64,000 nt of DNA from Nocardioides sp. L-11A (GTDB lineage Bacteria > Actinomycetota > Actinomycetes > Propionibacteriales > Nocardioidaceae): the NCBI GenBank assembly GCA_029961745.1, contig CP124680.1, forward strand, positions 1,054,001 to 1,118,000, read 5' to 3'. Below are positions 42,302 to 53,448 of the stretch, piece after piece. Positions within the stretch are counted from its first letter, which is position 1. Each line of letters opens with the position of its first letter. The notes beneath the pieces are model-generated. The model saw nothing but the letters and a program-made list of their open reading frames with translations. It was not told the DNA's origin and did no database searches. Position numbers and translations under genes: made by a program.

Positions 42302-43042
42302 TCAGGCGCCGTTGCCCCACACGATGGGCGCGGCGAGGATGTCGGGGAACTTCTTCTCCGCGTAGCGCAGGTACTGGTGGACGTGGTCGGCCATGGCATC
42401 GGCCGAGCGGACGGGATCGCGCTCGGCGATCGCCTCGTAGATGCTCAGGTGGGCCTTGTGCACCGCGACCCGGCGCACCTCCGGGTAGTCGATGCCGATC
42501 GCGGAGCCGTCGAGGATGCCGAGCAGCGCGTCGACGAGATAGCCGAACATGGCGTTGCCCGAGCCGTGCGCGATGACGTCGTGGAAGCGCTTGTTCTCCT
42601 CGAGGAAGACCGACTGGTCGTCGAGGTGGGCGTGCATCGTGTCGACGCTCGCCTTCAGGTCGGCGAGTTGGTCGTCCGACATCCGCTCCGCCGCCAGCTG
42701 GGCCATCATCGGCTCGAGACCACCGCGCGCCTCGGCGATGGTGCGGAAGGGCGCATTGGCGAACTGCAGCAGCAGGGTCAGCGAGGTGGCCAGGCTGGTG
42801 GAGTCCGGCTGCTGCACCACGGGGCCGCCGCCGGGCCCCGGCTTGAGCGAGATGACGCCCTGGAGCTCGAGGAAGCGCAGCGACTCGCGCAGGGTGCCGC
42901 GCCCGACCTCGTACTCCTCGAGCATGATCCGCTCGGGCGGCAGGCGGTCGCCGACGGTGTTGCCGCGGCGGTTGATGTCGCCGACGATGCGCTGCGCGAG
43001 CAGCATGGCCGTCTTCTGGGGCCGCATCGGGGTCGTGGTCAT
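42302..43042 (-). CDS. GntR-family regulator, FadR/FCD subfamily
   Basis: A 246-residue regulator. The N-terminal winged helix (residues about 8-75) has RLPPERIMLEEYEVGRGTLR, with the recognition helix and wing GPGGGPVV. The C-terminal FCD helical domain carries candidate metal-ligand His residues in FHDVIAHGSGN, VHKAHLSIYEA and ADHVHQYL. FCD proteins sense organic acids or acyl-CoAs. It is the only regulator inside the catabolic region, so it is the best candidate for controlling the operons that share AT-rich motifs; that link is inferred. The ATG at 43042 overlaps the esterase stop. Confidence 0.92.
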   Translation of the reverse strand: MTTTPMRPQKTAMLLAQRIVGDINRRGNTVGDRLPPERIMLEEYEVGRGTLRESLRFLELQGVISLKPGPGGGPVVQQPDSTSLATSLTLLLQFANAPFRTIAEARGGLEPMMAQLAAERMSDDQLADLKASVDTMHAHLDDQSVFLEENKRFHDVIAHGSGNAMFGYLVDALLGILDGSAIGIDYPEVRRVAVHKAHLSIYEAIAERDPVRSADAMADHVHQYLRYAEKKFPDILAAPIVWGNGA

Positions 43043-44082
43043 GGGTTCACCTCTGTGGTCGCCGGTGGCTGTGTGCCGGTGCCCGGCGGGTAGGGCTGAA
43101 TCATAGGCAGGGATTGGGCGGTTCGTGGCGGAAGCCCCTTCCCGGCGGCGAGCCGCCGGACGGCGGCGACGACCTCCGCGCGCGCCTCGCGCGCTCCCGC
43201 CGACGCCGCGGTGAACCGCAGGAAGCCGTGGCACAGCTCGGGGTGCCGGCGCACGGTCACCCGGACGCCGGAACCCGCCAGGGCGGCCGCGAAGGCGGCG
43301 CCCTCGTCGTGGAGCGGGTCGTGTCCGGCGAGGACGACATGGGTGGCCGGGAGGCCGGCGAGGCCGTCGGCATGCAGCGGCACCAGGTCGGCCGTCGCCT
43401 CCGGGCGCGGGTGCCCGGCGAGGTAGTGGCCGAAGAACCAGCGCATGTCGGCCGCGCCGATGGGGAACGCGGCCGCCCGCGTGCGATACGACGCCGTGCT
43501 GTCCGGCAGTCCCAGGACCGGGTAGAGCAGGAGGAGGAAGGCCGGGGCGACGGGCCGGGCGCGCAGGGCGAGCGCGGCGGCGAGGTTGCCGCCCGCGCTG
43601 TCCCCGCCGAGTCCGAGCGGGCCGGCGTAGGTCGCGGCCGCCCACGCCCATGCGGCGGCCAGGTCGTCCAGGCCCGCGGGGAAGGGATGCTCGGGGGCGA
43701 GCCGGTAGTCCACGCTCACCACCCGCACCCCGGCGTCGCGCGCGACGAACCGGCACAGCTCGTCGGCGTAGTCGAGATCGCCGGTGACCCAGCCACCGCC
43801 GTGGGCGTACACGAGGGTCGCGCCCGGCGCGGAGACGGGCTCGTACACCCGGACCGGCACCGGCAGGCCGTCGTCCGGGCCGAGCTCGGTGACCGGCACG
43901 CCCGGGCCGTCGGCGCACAGCCGGTTCCCGGCCACGACGCGCTCGCGGGCCTCGGCGGGGGAGAGCTCGACCATGGGGACGTTGCTCGCGGCGGCGCCCC
44001 GCAGCGCGGCGAGCCCGACCTCGAGGTCCACCTGGAGGTCCGCCTCGGTGTGCGGCTCCGAGCCGGCGGGGCGGTCAGTCAC
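43039..44082 (-). CDS. HSL-type alpha/beta hydrolase (esterase)
   Basis: A 347-residue hormone-sensitive-lipase-family esterase. It has the oxyanion HGGGW, the nucleophile Ser in GGDSAGGNLAA, Asp in DPLHDEG and His in ELCHGF. There is no signal peptide, so it is cytoplasmic. It lies downstream of a Baeyer-Villiger monooxygenase, and the natural reading is hydrolysis of the ester that enzyme makes. The last 40 residues are a Pro/Thr-rich extension. The GTG at 44082 overlaps the CoA-transferase stop. Confidence 0.92.
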   Translation of the reverse strand: MTDRPAGSEPHTEADLQVDLEVGLAALRGAAASNVPMVELSPAEARERVVAGNRLCADGPGVPVTELGPDDGLPVPVRVYEPVSAPGATLVYAHGGGWVTGDLDYADELCRFVARDAGVRVVSVDYRLAPEHPFPAGLDDLAAAWAWAAATYAGPLGLGGDSAGGNLAAALALRARPVAPAFLLLLYPVLGLPDSTASYRTRAAAFPIGAADMRWFFGHYLAGHPRPEATADLVPLHADGLAGLPATHVVLAGHDPLHDEGAAFAAALAGSGVRVTVRRHPELCHGFLRFTAASAGAREARAEVVAAVRRLAAGKGLPPRTAQSLPMIQPYPPGTGTQPPATTEVNP

Positions 44083-45280
44083 TGACCACTCCGGCCGAGG
44101 CCAGCTCGGCCAGCTCGGCGGCCGACAGGCCGATCCCGCTCAGCACCTCGGCGGTGTGCTCGCCGACGGCCGGGACGCCGTCGTACGACGGTCCGGCGTA
44201 GGAGCCCAGGTGCAGGATCGGGCCGGGGACCAGGGCATCTGCCCCGAGGGCGCTGCCTGTCAGGGCGGTCAGCGTGCGCTCGGCGAAGTGCGGGTCGGCG
44301 ACGATGTCGCTGGAGTCGTTGACCGCGGCCGCGACCACCTCGAACTTGTCGAGGATCGCGAGGACCTCGTCGCGCGGTCGCTGCTTGACCCAGTCGACGA
44401 CGATCTCCTGCAGCGACTCGTTGTTGGCCATCCGGGCGACATTGGTCGCGTAGCGCTCGTCGGTCTGCAGGTCGATGCGGTCCATCGCCTCGAACAGCCG
44501 CATGGCGATCGCCTGGTTGGAGCCGGCGATGGAGAGCCAGCCACCGTCGGCGGCCTGGTAGATGCCGCGCGGGGAGGCGGCGCCCGAGGCGTTGCCGTGA
44601 CGCTGCATGATCTCGCCGGAGGCGGTGTAGTTGAGCACGGCGTCGCCGAGGATGAACATCAGCGGCTCGTAGAGCGCGACGTCGACCTCGCTGCCCTTGC
44701 CCGTGCGGCCGCGGTCGAAGAGCGCCATCGCGGTGCCGTAGGCCGCGGAGATGCCGGCGATGGAGTCCGCGAACCCGAACGGCGGCGCCGTCGGCGGCGT
44801 GTGCGGCCAGCCGTTGAGGAAGGCGTAGCCGCTGGCGGTCTCGGCGACCGTGCCGAAGCCCGGACGCTCCCGGTACGGCCCGGTCTGGCCGAAGCCACTG
44901 ACGCGCGTCATGACCAGGCCGGGGTTCACCGCGCTGAGCTCGGCGTACGACAGCCCCCACGCCTCCATCCGGCCGGGCCGGAAGTTCTCGATCAGCACGT
45001 CGGCGTCCGCGACCAGGCGCTGGAGGACCGCGCGCCCCTCCGGCCGCCGCATGTCGATCCCGACCGACCGCTTGCCGCTGTTGAGGCGGGCGAAGCCGAT
45101 GGCGGCGCCCTCGTGGGCCGGCTGCCACTGGCGCGCGAAGTCCCCGTGGGTGGGGTCCTCGACCTTGATCACGTCGGCGCCGAAGTCGCGCAGCATCCGG
45201 CCCGCGGTCGGGGCGGCGTACATGGAGCCGGCCTCGATCACGCGCACGCCCGCGAGGGGCCCCTGGGCAGCAGCAGTCAT
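44075..45280 (-). CDS. CaiB/BaiF-type CoA-transferase, catalytic
   Basis: A 401-residue family III CoA-transferase. GVRVIEAGSMYAAPTAGRMLRDFGADVIKVE is the family N-terminus (split across the CoA-binding loop). Asp172 in FADSIAG is the expected aspartyl-CoA residue. It has no paired homologue next to it, unlike the 17901/19121 pair, so it may be a homodimer. An AAGGA precedes the ATG at 45280. It sits between the monooxygenase and the esterase genes, suggesting it activates an acid liberated by Baeyer-Villiger oxidation and ester cleavage. Confidence 0.93.
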   Translation of the reverse strand: MTAAAQGPLAGVRVIEAGSMYAAPTAGRMLRDFGADVIKVEDPTHGDFARQWQPAHEGAAIGFARLNSGKRSVGIDMRRPEGRAVLQRLVADADVLIENFRPGRMEAWGLSYAELSAVNPGLVMTRVSGFGQTGPYRERPGFGTVAETASGYAFLNGWPHTPPTAPPFGFADSIAGISAAYGTAMALFDRGRTGKGSEVDVALYEPLMFILGDAVLNYTASGEIMQRHGNASGAASPRGIYQAADGGWLSIAGSNQAIAMRLFEAMDRIDLQTDERYATNVARMANNESLQEIVVDWVKQRPRDEVLAILDKFEVVAAAVNDSSDIVADPHFAERTLTALTGSALGADALVPGPILHLGSYAGPSYDGVPAVGEHTAEVLSGIGLSAAELAELASAGVVSD

Positions 45281-45294
45281 GGGATGTCCTTCGC

Positions 45295-46917
<1,623 letters not shown>

Positions 46918-46922
46918 CTAAT

Positions 46923-46946
46923 CAATGCTCATGAATATTAGCATTG
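46923..46946. promoter_or_regulatory. Operator-like palindrome before the monooxygenase operon
   Basis: CAATGCT and AGCATTG form perfect 7-base arms around a 10-base AT-rich spacer, 21 bases upstream of the monooxygenase TTG. Read on the minus strand, the centre contains TAATATTCATGA, close to ATGATATTCAT at 12918 and 38180. This is the clearest palindrome of the set. Confidence 0.6.
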
Positions 46947-47017
46947 TGGTGAGTGGGGTCACAAGGCCGGGTCGCCGGGGTGGCCGATGTGACGCAGGTT
47001 ACCTTCGATCCCGAATT

Positions 47018-47031
47018 ATGGTAGTAACCAT
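47018..47031. promoter_or_regulatory. Short palindrome before the tannase-family gene
   Basis: ATGGT-AGTA-ACCAT immediately upstream of the chosen start at 47036. The GGT-N4-ACC core is reminiscent of, but one base longer than, sites of GntR/FadR-type regulators. It may be an operator over the promoter or leader. Confidence 0.35.
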
Positions 47032-47035
47032 CGTC

Positions 47036-48619
47036 ATGATTAGCACATCATGGCGTGGCCGCCGTGTGGCCGCCTTCCTCCTCGCCGCCACCGCACTGGT
47101 GTCGGTGCCTCTCGGTGCCGGCGCGGAGCCCGGCTCAGCGCAGCGCGCGCCGGGCTCCTGCACGCCGGACGCGCTCGCCGGCCTCGAGGTGGTCGGGGCC
47201 GAGGTGAGCGCGGTCGACGCCGTCGCCCACGACGGCGGCACGACCCGGCTCACCGTGCCGCTCGGCTCGGCGATGCCCGCGCTGCCGCTGTGCGAGGTGC
47301 AGGTGACCCTCACCCACGGGGTCGAGGGCGGGCTGGGGCCCGACGAGGCGCGGGTCTGGCTCTGGCTCCCCGACGAGTGGAACGGCCGGCTCCAAGCCGT
47401 CGGTGGCGGCGGCACCCGGGCGACCAACGGCCCGGCCGCGATGGCGCCGGCGCTCGCCGACGGCTACGCGGTGGTCGCGAGCGACTCGGGCGTGCCCGAG
47501 GCGCGCCAGCCCAACATCTTCCTGACCGCCGAGCAGGACTTCGACTGGCAGCTCTTCGAGAACTGGACCTACCGGGGCGTTCGCGACATGACCGTCCTCG
47601 CCCAGGCGGCGGTCGAGGCGCACTACGGCGCGCCGGCGGCGTACTCCTACTGGAACGGCTGCTCCAACGGCGGGCGTCAGGGCATGGCGATGGCCCAGCG
47701 CTTCCCCGAGCTGTACGACGGCGTCCTCGCCGCCGCTCCGGCGCTGTACGGTGCCGACCGGCTCAACATGACGATGTCCTGGCCGGCCGTCGTGCAGAAC
47801 GAGAGGCTGGGCGGCTTCCTGCCCACCTGCAAGCTCGCCGCGATGCGCGACGCGGTCCTCGCGGCGTGCGACGGCGACGACGGCGTCGCGGACGGCCTGG
47901 TCGGCCGCCCCGAGCTCTGCGACTACCGCGCGGCACTCGCGTCGGTGGTCGGGACGAAGCTCCCGTGCGGCAAGGTGAAGAAGCGCGACGCCGCCATCGC
48001 CGTGGAGATCTTCCGCGGCCCGCGCGAGGCCGACGGGCGGGCGGTCTGGTACGGCCACACGCCGGGCATCGACCTGACCGGCGGCGTCGTCCGGGTGCCG
48101 CCCAGCTTCGCGCTGCAGAACTTCGCGTACGCCGACCTCACGCACGACTGGCGCGAGGTCAGCACGCGCGATCTGGTCACCACCGTGCGCGCCCGCCTGC
48201 AGGGGCGCCTTGAGCTGCTCGCGACCGCCGACCCGGCGCTCGACACCTTCGCCGCGTCCGGTGGCAAGCTGCTGATGTGGCACGGTCTGGCCGACGGGCT
48301 CTTCCCGGCCGACCAGTCGATCCACTACTACGACGAGGTGCGGACCCTGTCCGGGGACGCGACCGACGACTTCCTGCGGCTGTTCCTCGCCCCCGGTGTC
48401 GACCACTGCCGTGGCGGTGCGGGGCCGCAGCCCGTCGACCCGTTCGACGCCCTGGTGCGCTGGGTGGAGGAGGGCGTCGCCCCGACCGTGCTCCCGGCGA
48501 GCGGTCCGGCGCCCGACGGCGGGACGCGGGACCGTGGGCTGTGCCCCTATCCGCAGGTGCAGGTCTACCGGGGCGGTGACCCGGACCTCGCCGCGTCGTT
48601 CGCCTGCGCGGACGCCTGA
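47036..48619 (+). CDS. Secreted tannase/feruloyl-esterase family protein
   Basis: A 527-residue protein. Residues 1-34 form a Sec signal (an RGRRVAAFLLAATALV core, cleavage after GAGA likely). The family hallmark CS-D-HC is present: the nucleophile in GCSNGGRQG, Asp in HGLADGLFP, and His-Cys in GVDHCRGG, the two Cys flanking the triad being disulfide-linked in known members. It cleaves esters of hydroxyaromatic or other acids outside the cell, which could liberate the acid taken up by the TRAP system; this is inferred. The ATG at 47036 fits the signal peptide; an in-frame ATG at 47018 is possible. Confidence 0.92.
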   Translation: MISTSWRGRRVAAFLLAATALVSVPLGAGAEPGSAQRAPGSCTPDALAGLEVVGAEVSAVDAVAHDGGTTRLTVPLGSAMPALPLCEVQVTLTHGVEGGLGPDEARVWLWLPDEWNGRLQAVGGGGTRATNGPAAMAPALADGYAVVASDSGVPEARQPNIFLTAEQDFDWQLFENWTYRGVRDMTVLAQAAVEAHYGAPAAYSYWNGCSNGGRQGMAMAQRFPELYDGVLAAAPALYGADRLNMTMSWPAVVQNERLGGFLPTCKLAAMRDAVLAACDGDDGVADGLVGRPELCDYRAALASVVGTKLPCGKVKKRDAAIAVEIFRGPREADGRAVWYGHTPGIDLTGGVVRVPPSFALQNFAYADLTHDWREVSTRDLVTTVRARLQGRLELLATADPALDTFAASGGKLLMWHGLADGLFPADQSIHYYDEVRTLSGDATDDFLRLFLAPGVDHCRGGAGPQPVDPFDALVRWVEEGVAPTVLPASGPAPDGGTRDRGLCPYPQVQVYRGGDPDLAASFACADA

Positions 48620-48906
48620 GCCGGCCGCCGTCCGGGACCGGCATCCGGTCCCGGACGGCGCAGCCGCACATCGCCGCATCCGGACCGAACGTCGCTCGCG
48701 GTGGTTCCTTTCGCTGCTGGCTGGCAAGCCCGTCAACATGCCCGCCCGGGCGGTGGATGCAACGCGCCTGCCAGCCGTTGACGTCTCCGACATCTGTCGT
48801 TGCACCGGATCACTGCCCTCGACGGCTGTCAGTTGTCCCGGCCCGGTGCCGCCTTGGAGAGTTTGTTGCGTGGGTCACCCTGCACGAACTAGTGAAAGGA
48901 ACCTGG
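48620..48906. other. 287-base gap marking the change from catabolic to peptide locus
   Basis: Holds a strong terminator (48627-48659), then about 240 bases with no supported gene. Short partial inverted repeats occur (GCTGGCTGGCA at 48715-48725 against TGCCAGCC at 48770-48777). The promoter of the S9 peptidase must lie here, but no convincing -35/-10 pair was found. AAAGGA before 48907 is the ribosome-binding site. Confidence 0.6.
48627..48659 (+). terminator. Strong hairpin terminator after the tannase-family gene
   Basis: Perfect 15-base GC-rich stem (48627-48641 with 48645-48659) around a CAT loop, starting 8 bases after the stop codon. There is no T-run, in keeping with many actinobacterial terminators. 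It closes the catabolic region. Confidence 0.8.
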
Positions 48907-50919
48907 ATGTCGCTTCCAGATCCGACCGCCCAGGACATTCGCGGCACCGAGGACTTCGCCCGAGTCGAGCACTTCTTCGAGTCGGTGCACGCTCCGGCAT
49001 TCGGTGAGATCAGCAACGCCGACTCGCCGTCGGCATCCCCGGACGGGGAGGCGATCGCGTTCGCCGGGGAGGTGCTCACGGCGCTCGAGGGGCGCACGCG
49101 GACCCGGCTGTGCGTCGCAGACGCCGATGGAGCGCGGTTGCTCACCGACGACGACGCCGACGAGAGACACCCCCGGTTCTCCCCGGACGGGCGAGTGATC
49201 GCCTTCACCTCGGACCGCGCCGTCGCGGGCGTGCAGCAGCTGGAGCTCCTCGATGTGGCGAGCGGGAAGCTGCGGCGGACGCCGCCTGTCGACGGCACGG
49301 TGGAGTACCTGCACTGGTCTCCGCGGGGTGATCGGATCCTGCTCGGCGTCGCCGGCCTGGGCGCCGACATGTCCGGAGGTGAGGGCTCGGGTGGCATCGC
49401 CCAGGGCGCGGCCGCTCCGGAGGCGGATGCGGACTGGCTGCCGCACGTCGATGCCGGGGCAGCCGACGACCAGTGGCGCAGCGCCTGGGTCTACGACGTC
49501 GAGCAGGCCAGTGTCGAGCGGGTATCGCCGGAGCGCCTCAACGTGTGGGAGGCGGTCTGGTGCGGACCGGACGCCCTTCTCGTCGTCGTCAGCCCCACGC
49601 CCGACGAAGGTGCCTGGTACACGGCTGATCTCCAGCGCCTCGACCTGTCCACCGGCCGTCTGGAGAAGCTCTACAGCACCGACCGTCAGCTGGGATGGCC
49701 CGCGGCGAGCCCATCGGGCGACCGGGTCGGCGTCGTCCGCGCCGTCTGCTCCGACCGGTGGGTGGTCGCCGGCGACGTCGTGCTCCTCGGCGAGGACGGC
49801 CCCTCCTCGGTGGACACGCTCGGCGTGGATGTCACCCACCTCCAGTGGCTCGACGACCTCCGCCTCGCCTTCGCGGGCGTACGGGGCTTGGACTCGGTCG
49901 TCGGAGTGCATGACACCGCAAGCGGACGGACGGCCGAACTGTGGTCGAGCAACACGACCATCGGCTCGAGATACCCGTCGGCGTCCTTCCGCGAAGACGG
50001 GTCGGCGGCGGTCGTCCACCACAGCTACGACATCTATCCCGAGCTGGCCTGGCTGCGTGATGGGAAGACGCAGGTGGTCGCGAGTCTGCGCCATCGGGGA
50101 GCCGATCGCCGCGTCGAGGTCGCCGGGTCCGCCGAGCCCGTCACCTGGCTGGCCGGCGACGGGTGGGAGATCCAGGGCATCCTCTGCACGCCCGACGGTC
50201 CAGGTCCCCACCCGCTCCTGGTGAACATCCATGGCGGCCCCGTGTGGGCCTACCGCAACAGCTGGGCCATCGGCGGCGCGCTCACGCCGCTCCTCGTGAG
50301 CCGTGGGTACGCGGTGCTTCATCCGAACCCGCGGGGCAGTGGTGGTCGTGGCCAGGAGTTCGCCGAAGCGGTCTTCGGGGACATGGGCGGGGCGGACACC
50401 AACGACTTCCTCAGCGGGATCGACCACCTGGTCGATCGTGGGCTGGTCGATCCCGAGCGCGTCGGTGTCTTCGGCGGCAGCTACGGCGGCTTCATGTCCT
50501 CGTGGCTCGTCACGCAGGCCCCGGCGCGGTTCGCGGCAGCGGTGCCGGTCGCGCCGGTCACCAACTGGTACTCCCAGCACCACACATCCAACATCCCGTA
50601 CTTCGACCAGATCTTCCTCAACGCCGACCCGCACGCGGCCGGTGGCCTCTACCACGACCGGAGCCCCGTGATGTTCGCCGACGGAGTCCGGGCCCCGGTT
50701 CTACAGATCACCGGGCTCGAAGACCGATGCACGCCGCCGACACAGGCGACGGAGTTCCACAACGCCCTGCTGAGCGCCGGTGTGACCTCGGTCTGTGTCT
50801 CGTACCCAGGAGAAGGCCACGGGATCAGGGCGTTTCCTGCCGTCATCGACTTCAGCACTCGAGTCGTCGACTGGTTCGAGCGTCATATGCCCGCCCAGAC
50901 CTCTCCCGAGGAGGGATGA
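48907..50919 (+). CDS. S9-family serine peptidase (acylaminoacyl/prolyl oligopeptidase type)
   Basis: A 670-residue cytoplasmic peptidase. The N-terminal beta-propeller has WD/PD40-like repeats (ISNADSPSASPDGEAIAF, RHPRFSPDGRVIAFTSD). The C-terminal alpha/beta-hydrolase domain has NIHGGPVWAYR, the nucleophile Ser525 in FGGSYGGF, Asp in GLEDRCTPP and His in GEGHGIR. It degrades short peptides. ATG 48907 has AAAGGA upstream. It leads an operon with a peptide ABC transporter and is a paralogue of the protein at 60166-62100. Confidence 0.94.
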   Translation: MSLPDPTAQDIRGTEDFARVEHFFESVHAPAFGEISNADSPSASPDGEAIAFAGEVLTALEGRTRTRLCVADADGARLLTDDDADERHPRFSPDGRVIAFTSDRAVAGVQQLELLDVASGKLRRTPPVDGTVEYLHWSPRGDRILLGVAGLGADMSGGEGSGGIAQGAAAPEADADWLPHVDAGAADDQWRSAWVYDVEQASVERVSPERLNVWEAVWCGPDALLVVVSPTPDEGAWYTADLQRLDLSTGRLEKLYSTDRQLGWPAASPSGDRVGVVRAVCSDRWVVAGDVVLLGEDGPSSVDTLGVDVTHLQWLDDLRLAFAGVRGLDSVVGVHDTASGRTAELWSSNTTIGSRYPSASFREDGSAAVVHHSYDIYPELAWLRDGKTQVVASLRHRGADRRVEVAGSAEPVTWLAGDGWEIQGILCTPDGPGPHPLLVNIHGGPVWAYRNSWAIGGALTPLLVSRGYAVLHPNPRGSGGRGQEFAEAVFGDMGGADTNDFLSGIDHLVDRGLVDPERVGVFGGSYGGFMSSWLVTQAPARFAAAVPVAPVTNWYSQHHTSNIPYFDQIFLNADPHAAGGLYHDRSPVMFADGVRAPVLQITGLEDRCTPPTQATEFHNALLSAGVTSVCVSYPGEGHGIRAFPAVIDFSTRVVDWFERHMPAQTSPEEG

Positions 50920-50920
50920 G

Positions 50921-52498
50921 ATGTACCGCCGCATCCTGATGGTGCTCGTTATCGGCGTCGGACTCGGCCTCACCGCGTGTGGCTCGGAGGGTGGCGCGTC
51001 CTCCCGAGACTCCACTCTCAGGTGGGCGATATCGAGCGCCCCCCGCAGCCTCGACACCGCTCACGCGTTCGACGGCACCTCGGTGACCGTGATCAACGAA
51101 CTGCTGGAGCCGCTGGTCGTCGTCGACCCCCAAGGGCAACTCGAACCCAAGCTCGCATCGTCCTGGCGCCAGACCGACGCGGTGACGTACGTCTACACGC
51201 TCCGTGACGACGTGACCTTCTGGGACGGCTCGCCCCTCACCGCCGAGGACGTCGTCTTCTCGATCGAGCGCCACCTCGACCCTGCCGTGGCGTCTGAGTA
51301 CGGGACCTATGTGAAGGACATCGCATCGGTCACCGCGACGGGCGCGCTGGAAGTGACCTTCACGCTGAAGACGGCGGTGCCGGAGTTCAAGTACCTGGTC
51401 GCTCTCTTCTCGCACACCGTCAAGAAGAGCTTCGCCGAGGAGCACGCCGAGAATCTCGGCGACAGCAAGACGCTCACCATGGGGACCGGGCCCTACCAGG
51501 CGACCACGTTCTCTGCTGACGGCGTTGAAGTGACGCGCAATGAGGAGTACTGGGGCGAGTCCCCGACCTGGGAGGCGATCAGATTCGACGTCATCCCGGA
51601 CGCGGATACGCTCCATCTGGCCGTCGACGGCGGCGAGGTCGATGGCACGTTCAACGTTCCTCTGACCTCCTCCCGCAACTGGGACACGCTCAGCGACACC
51701 TCGGTTCAGTACGTCGACGCCCCCATCTCGACGGTTCTGTCGATGGACACCACCGCCCCGCCGTGGAACGACGTGCACCTCAGACGAGCCGTGGCTCATG
51801 CGATCGACCGTGAGTCGATCGTCGCGTCGGTGTTCGGCGGGCACGGCAGGGTCTCGCAGTCGATCGTCGATCCGTCCCTGTGGAGCTTCCTCGGACCCGA
51901 CGTGGAGGACTTCGACACGACGTTCAGCGACGTGAGGGCCTACGAGTACGACCTGGACAAGGCACGGGCGGAGCTGGCCCAGTCGGCGCATCCGGACGGA
52001 ATCTCGTTCACCGTGACGTATCCCTCCGGACGGGCGAGTATCGGCAAGCCGTTGCAGGTCATGGCCGCGAGTCTCAAGGAGGTGGGCATCACGCTCACCC
52101 CGAAGGAAGTCCCCGCCAGCGAGTGGATCGGCTACATCTACGCCCACAAGGACCTCGGCGCGCAGATCCTCGGCGTCGCGGCCGACTATCCCGATCCCGG
52201 AGTCGCACGCCTGCTGCTCGGCAAGGAGAACGCGGTCCCCAATGCGTTCAATGTCGCGAACTTCACCTCTCCGGAGCTCGAGGACCTGCTGGAGCAGGAG
52301 AGAAGCGCGGACACGGGCACCCGGGTCGAAGCGATCCATCAGATCGCCAAGATCGCAGCGGAAGAGGTGCCCTACGTGCCGCTCTTCTTCCTCGACTCCA
52401 CGCTCGCGCTGGGCAAGGACCTGCAGTATGCGGGGGACTTCAGCTACTGGACGCCGCTGCTCGACGAATGGGCCGATCGTGTCCAGGTGAGGAAGTGA
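50921..52498 (+). CDS. Peptide ABC transporter substrate-binding lipoprotein (SBP family 5)
   Basis: A 525-residue family 5 solute-binding protein (DppA/OppA type). The N-terminal lipoprotein signal ends in the lipobox LTAC. LDTAHAFDGTSVTVINELLEPLV, VTFWDGSPLTAEDVVFS and the TGPY segment are diagnostic. It captures peptides (or nickel or glycosides in some relatives) for the downstream permeases. The ATG at 50921 follows GAGGAGGGATGAG and lies one base after the peptidase stop, so transport and hydrolysis are co-expressed. Confidence 0.94.
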   Translation: MYRRILMVLVIGVGLGLTACGSEGGASSRDSTLRWAISSAPRSLDTAHAFDGTSVTVINELLEPLVVVDPQGQLEPKLASSWRQTDAVTYVYTLRDDVTFWDGSPLTAEDVVFSIERHLDPAVASEYGTYVKDIASVTATGALEVTFTLKTAVPEFKYLVALFSHTVKKSFAEEHAENLGDSKTLTMGTGPYQATTFSADGVEVTRNEEYWGESPTWEAIRFDVIPDADTLHLAVDGGEVDGTFNVPLTSSRNWDTLSDTSVQYVDAPISTVLSMDTTAPPWNDVHLRRAVAHAIDRESIVASVFGGHGRVSQSIVDPSLWSFLGPDVEDFDTTFSDVRAYEYDLDKARAELAQSAHPDGISFTVTYPSGRASIGKPLQVMAASLKEVGITLTPKEVPASEWIGYIYAHKDLGAQILGVAADYPDPGVARLLLGKENAVPNAFNVANFTSPELEDLLEQERSADTGTRVEAIHQIAKIAAEEVPYVPLFFLDSTLALGKDLQYAGDFSYWTPLLDEWADRVQVRK

Positions 52499-53448
52499 GG
52501 TTCGCTGTCTGGCTGAGCGGCCGGCTCGCCGGGATCGCGTTGACCCTGCTGATCGTCTCCGTCCTGGTGTTCGGCATCCTCTATGTGACACCAGGCAGCG
52601 CGGAGCAGGTGCTGTTGGGGACGCGGCCGAGCTCGCCGGAGACGCTGGCGGCGATCAGGGAGCGCTATCACCTCGACGAATCGGTGGGATCGCAGTACGT
52701 CCACTGGTTGTCGAGCGCGGTCCGGCTGGATCTGGGCGAGTCGGTCCGCTCCGGCCAGGACATCTCGACGATGCTGTCCGAGCGGATGCCCGTCACGTTG
52801 TTCCTCGCGGCCTACGCTGCTCTGATCGCTGTCGTCATCGGTATCCCCGCCGGCTTGGTTGCGGGAATCCGGTCGGGAACCCTGACCGACCGGGCGATCA
52901 CGGTGGCGACGACCATCTGCGTCAGTGCTCCGTCGTTCGTCGTGGGCTTCCTGTTGCTGTACGTCTTCGGGGTGGCACTCGACTGGTTCCCCAACTACGG
53001 CACGGGGGGCGGTCTCGTGGATCGCGCCTGGCATCTCACGCTTCCCGCGGTCGCCCTGGCGCTGGCACCGATGGCGATCTTGGCGCGGCAGACCAGGGCT
53101 TCCGCCTTGAAGGTCTACCACCAGGACTTCACGACCTTCGCTCGCGCTCGGGGTCTGCCGCGTCGCGTGGTGCTAGGACGGTACGCCTTGCGCAACAGTT
53201 CGCTGCCCGTCGTCACCACGGCCGGGTTGGTCGTGGGCTACTTCCTCACGGGAACCGTGTTGGTCGAGCAGGTCTTCGCCGTCCCGGGGATAGGCACGCT
53301 GATGATCGAGTCCGTGTCGACCAAGGATGTCCTCGTCGTGCAGATGCTGGCCTTGGTGATCGCGCTGTTCATGCTGTCGGCCAACCTCCTGGCGGATCTC
53401 GGCCATCTTGCGCTCGACCCGCGTGTTCGCAAGGGCGTGCTCGGATGA
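52495..53448 (+). CDS. Peptide ABC transporter permease (DppB type)
   Basis: A 317-residue inner-membrane permease with the first transmembrane segment at residues 9-30, the long periplasmic loop typical of DppB (TRPSSPETLAAIRERYHLDE), and the EAA-like loop ARARGLPRRVVLGRYALRN that meets the ATPase. Six transmembrane segments are expected. The GTG at 52495 overlaps the binding-protein stop. It pairs with the DppC-type permease encoded next. Confidence 0.93.
   Translation: MRFAVWLSGRLAGIALTLLIVSVLVFGILYVTPGSAEQVLLGTRPSSPETLAAIRERYHLDESVGSQYVHWLSSAVRLDLGESVRSGQDISTMLSERMPVTLFLAAYAALIAVVIGIPAGLVAGIRSGTLTDRAITVATTICVSAPSFVVGFLLLYVFGVALDWFPNYGTGGGLVDRAWHLTLPAVALALAPMAILARQTRASALKVYHQDFTTFARARGLPRRVVLGRYALRNSSLPVVTTAGLVVGYFLTGTVLVEQVFAVPGIGTLMIESVSTKDVLVVQMLALVIALFMLSANLLADLGHLALDPRVRKGVLG

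Noticed and set aside
48620..48906. Small gene between the tannase-family and S9 peptidase genes
   Set aside because: Frames here lack ribosome sites and recognisable protein sequence, and the first 40 bases are a terminator hairpin.
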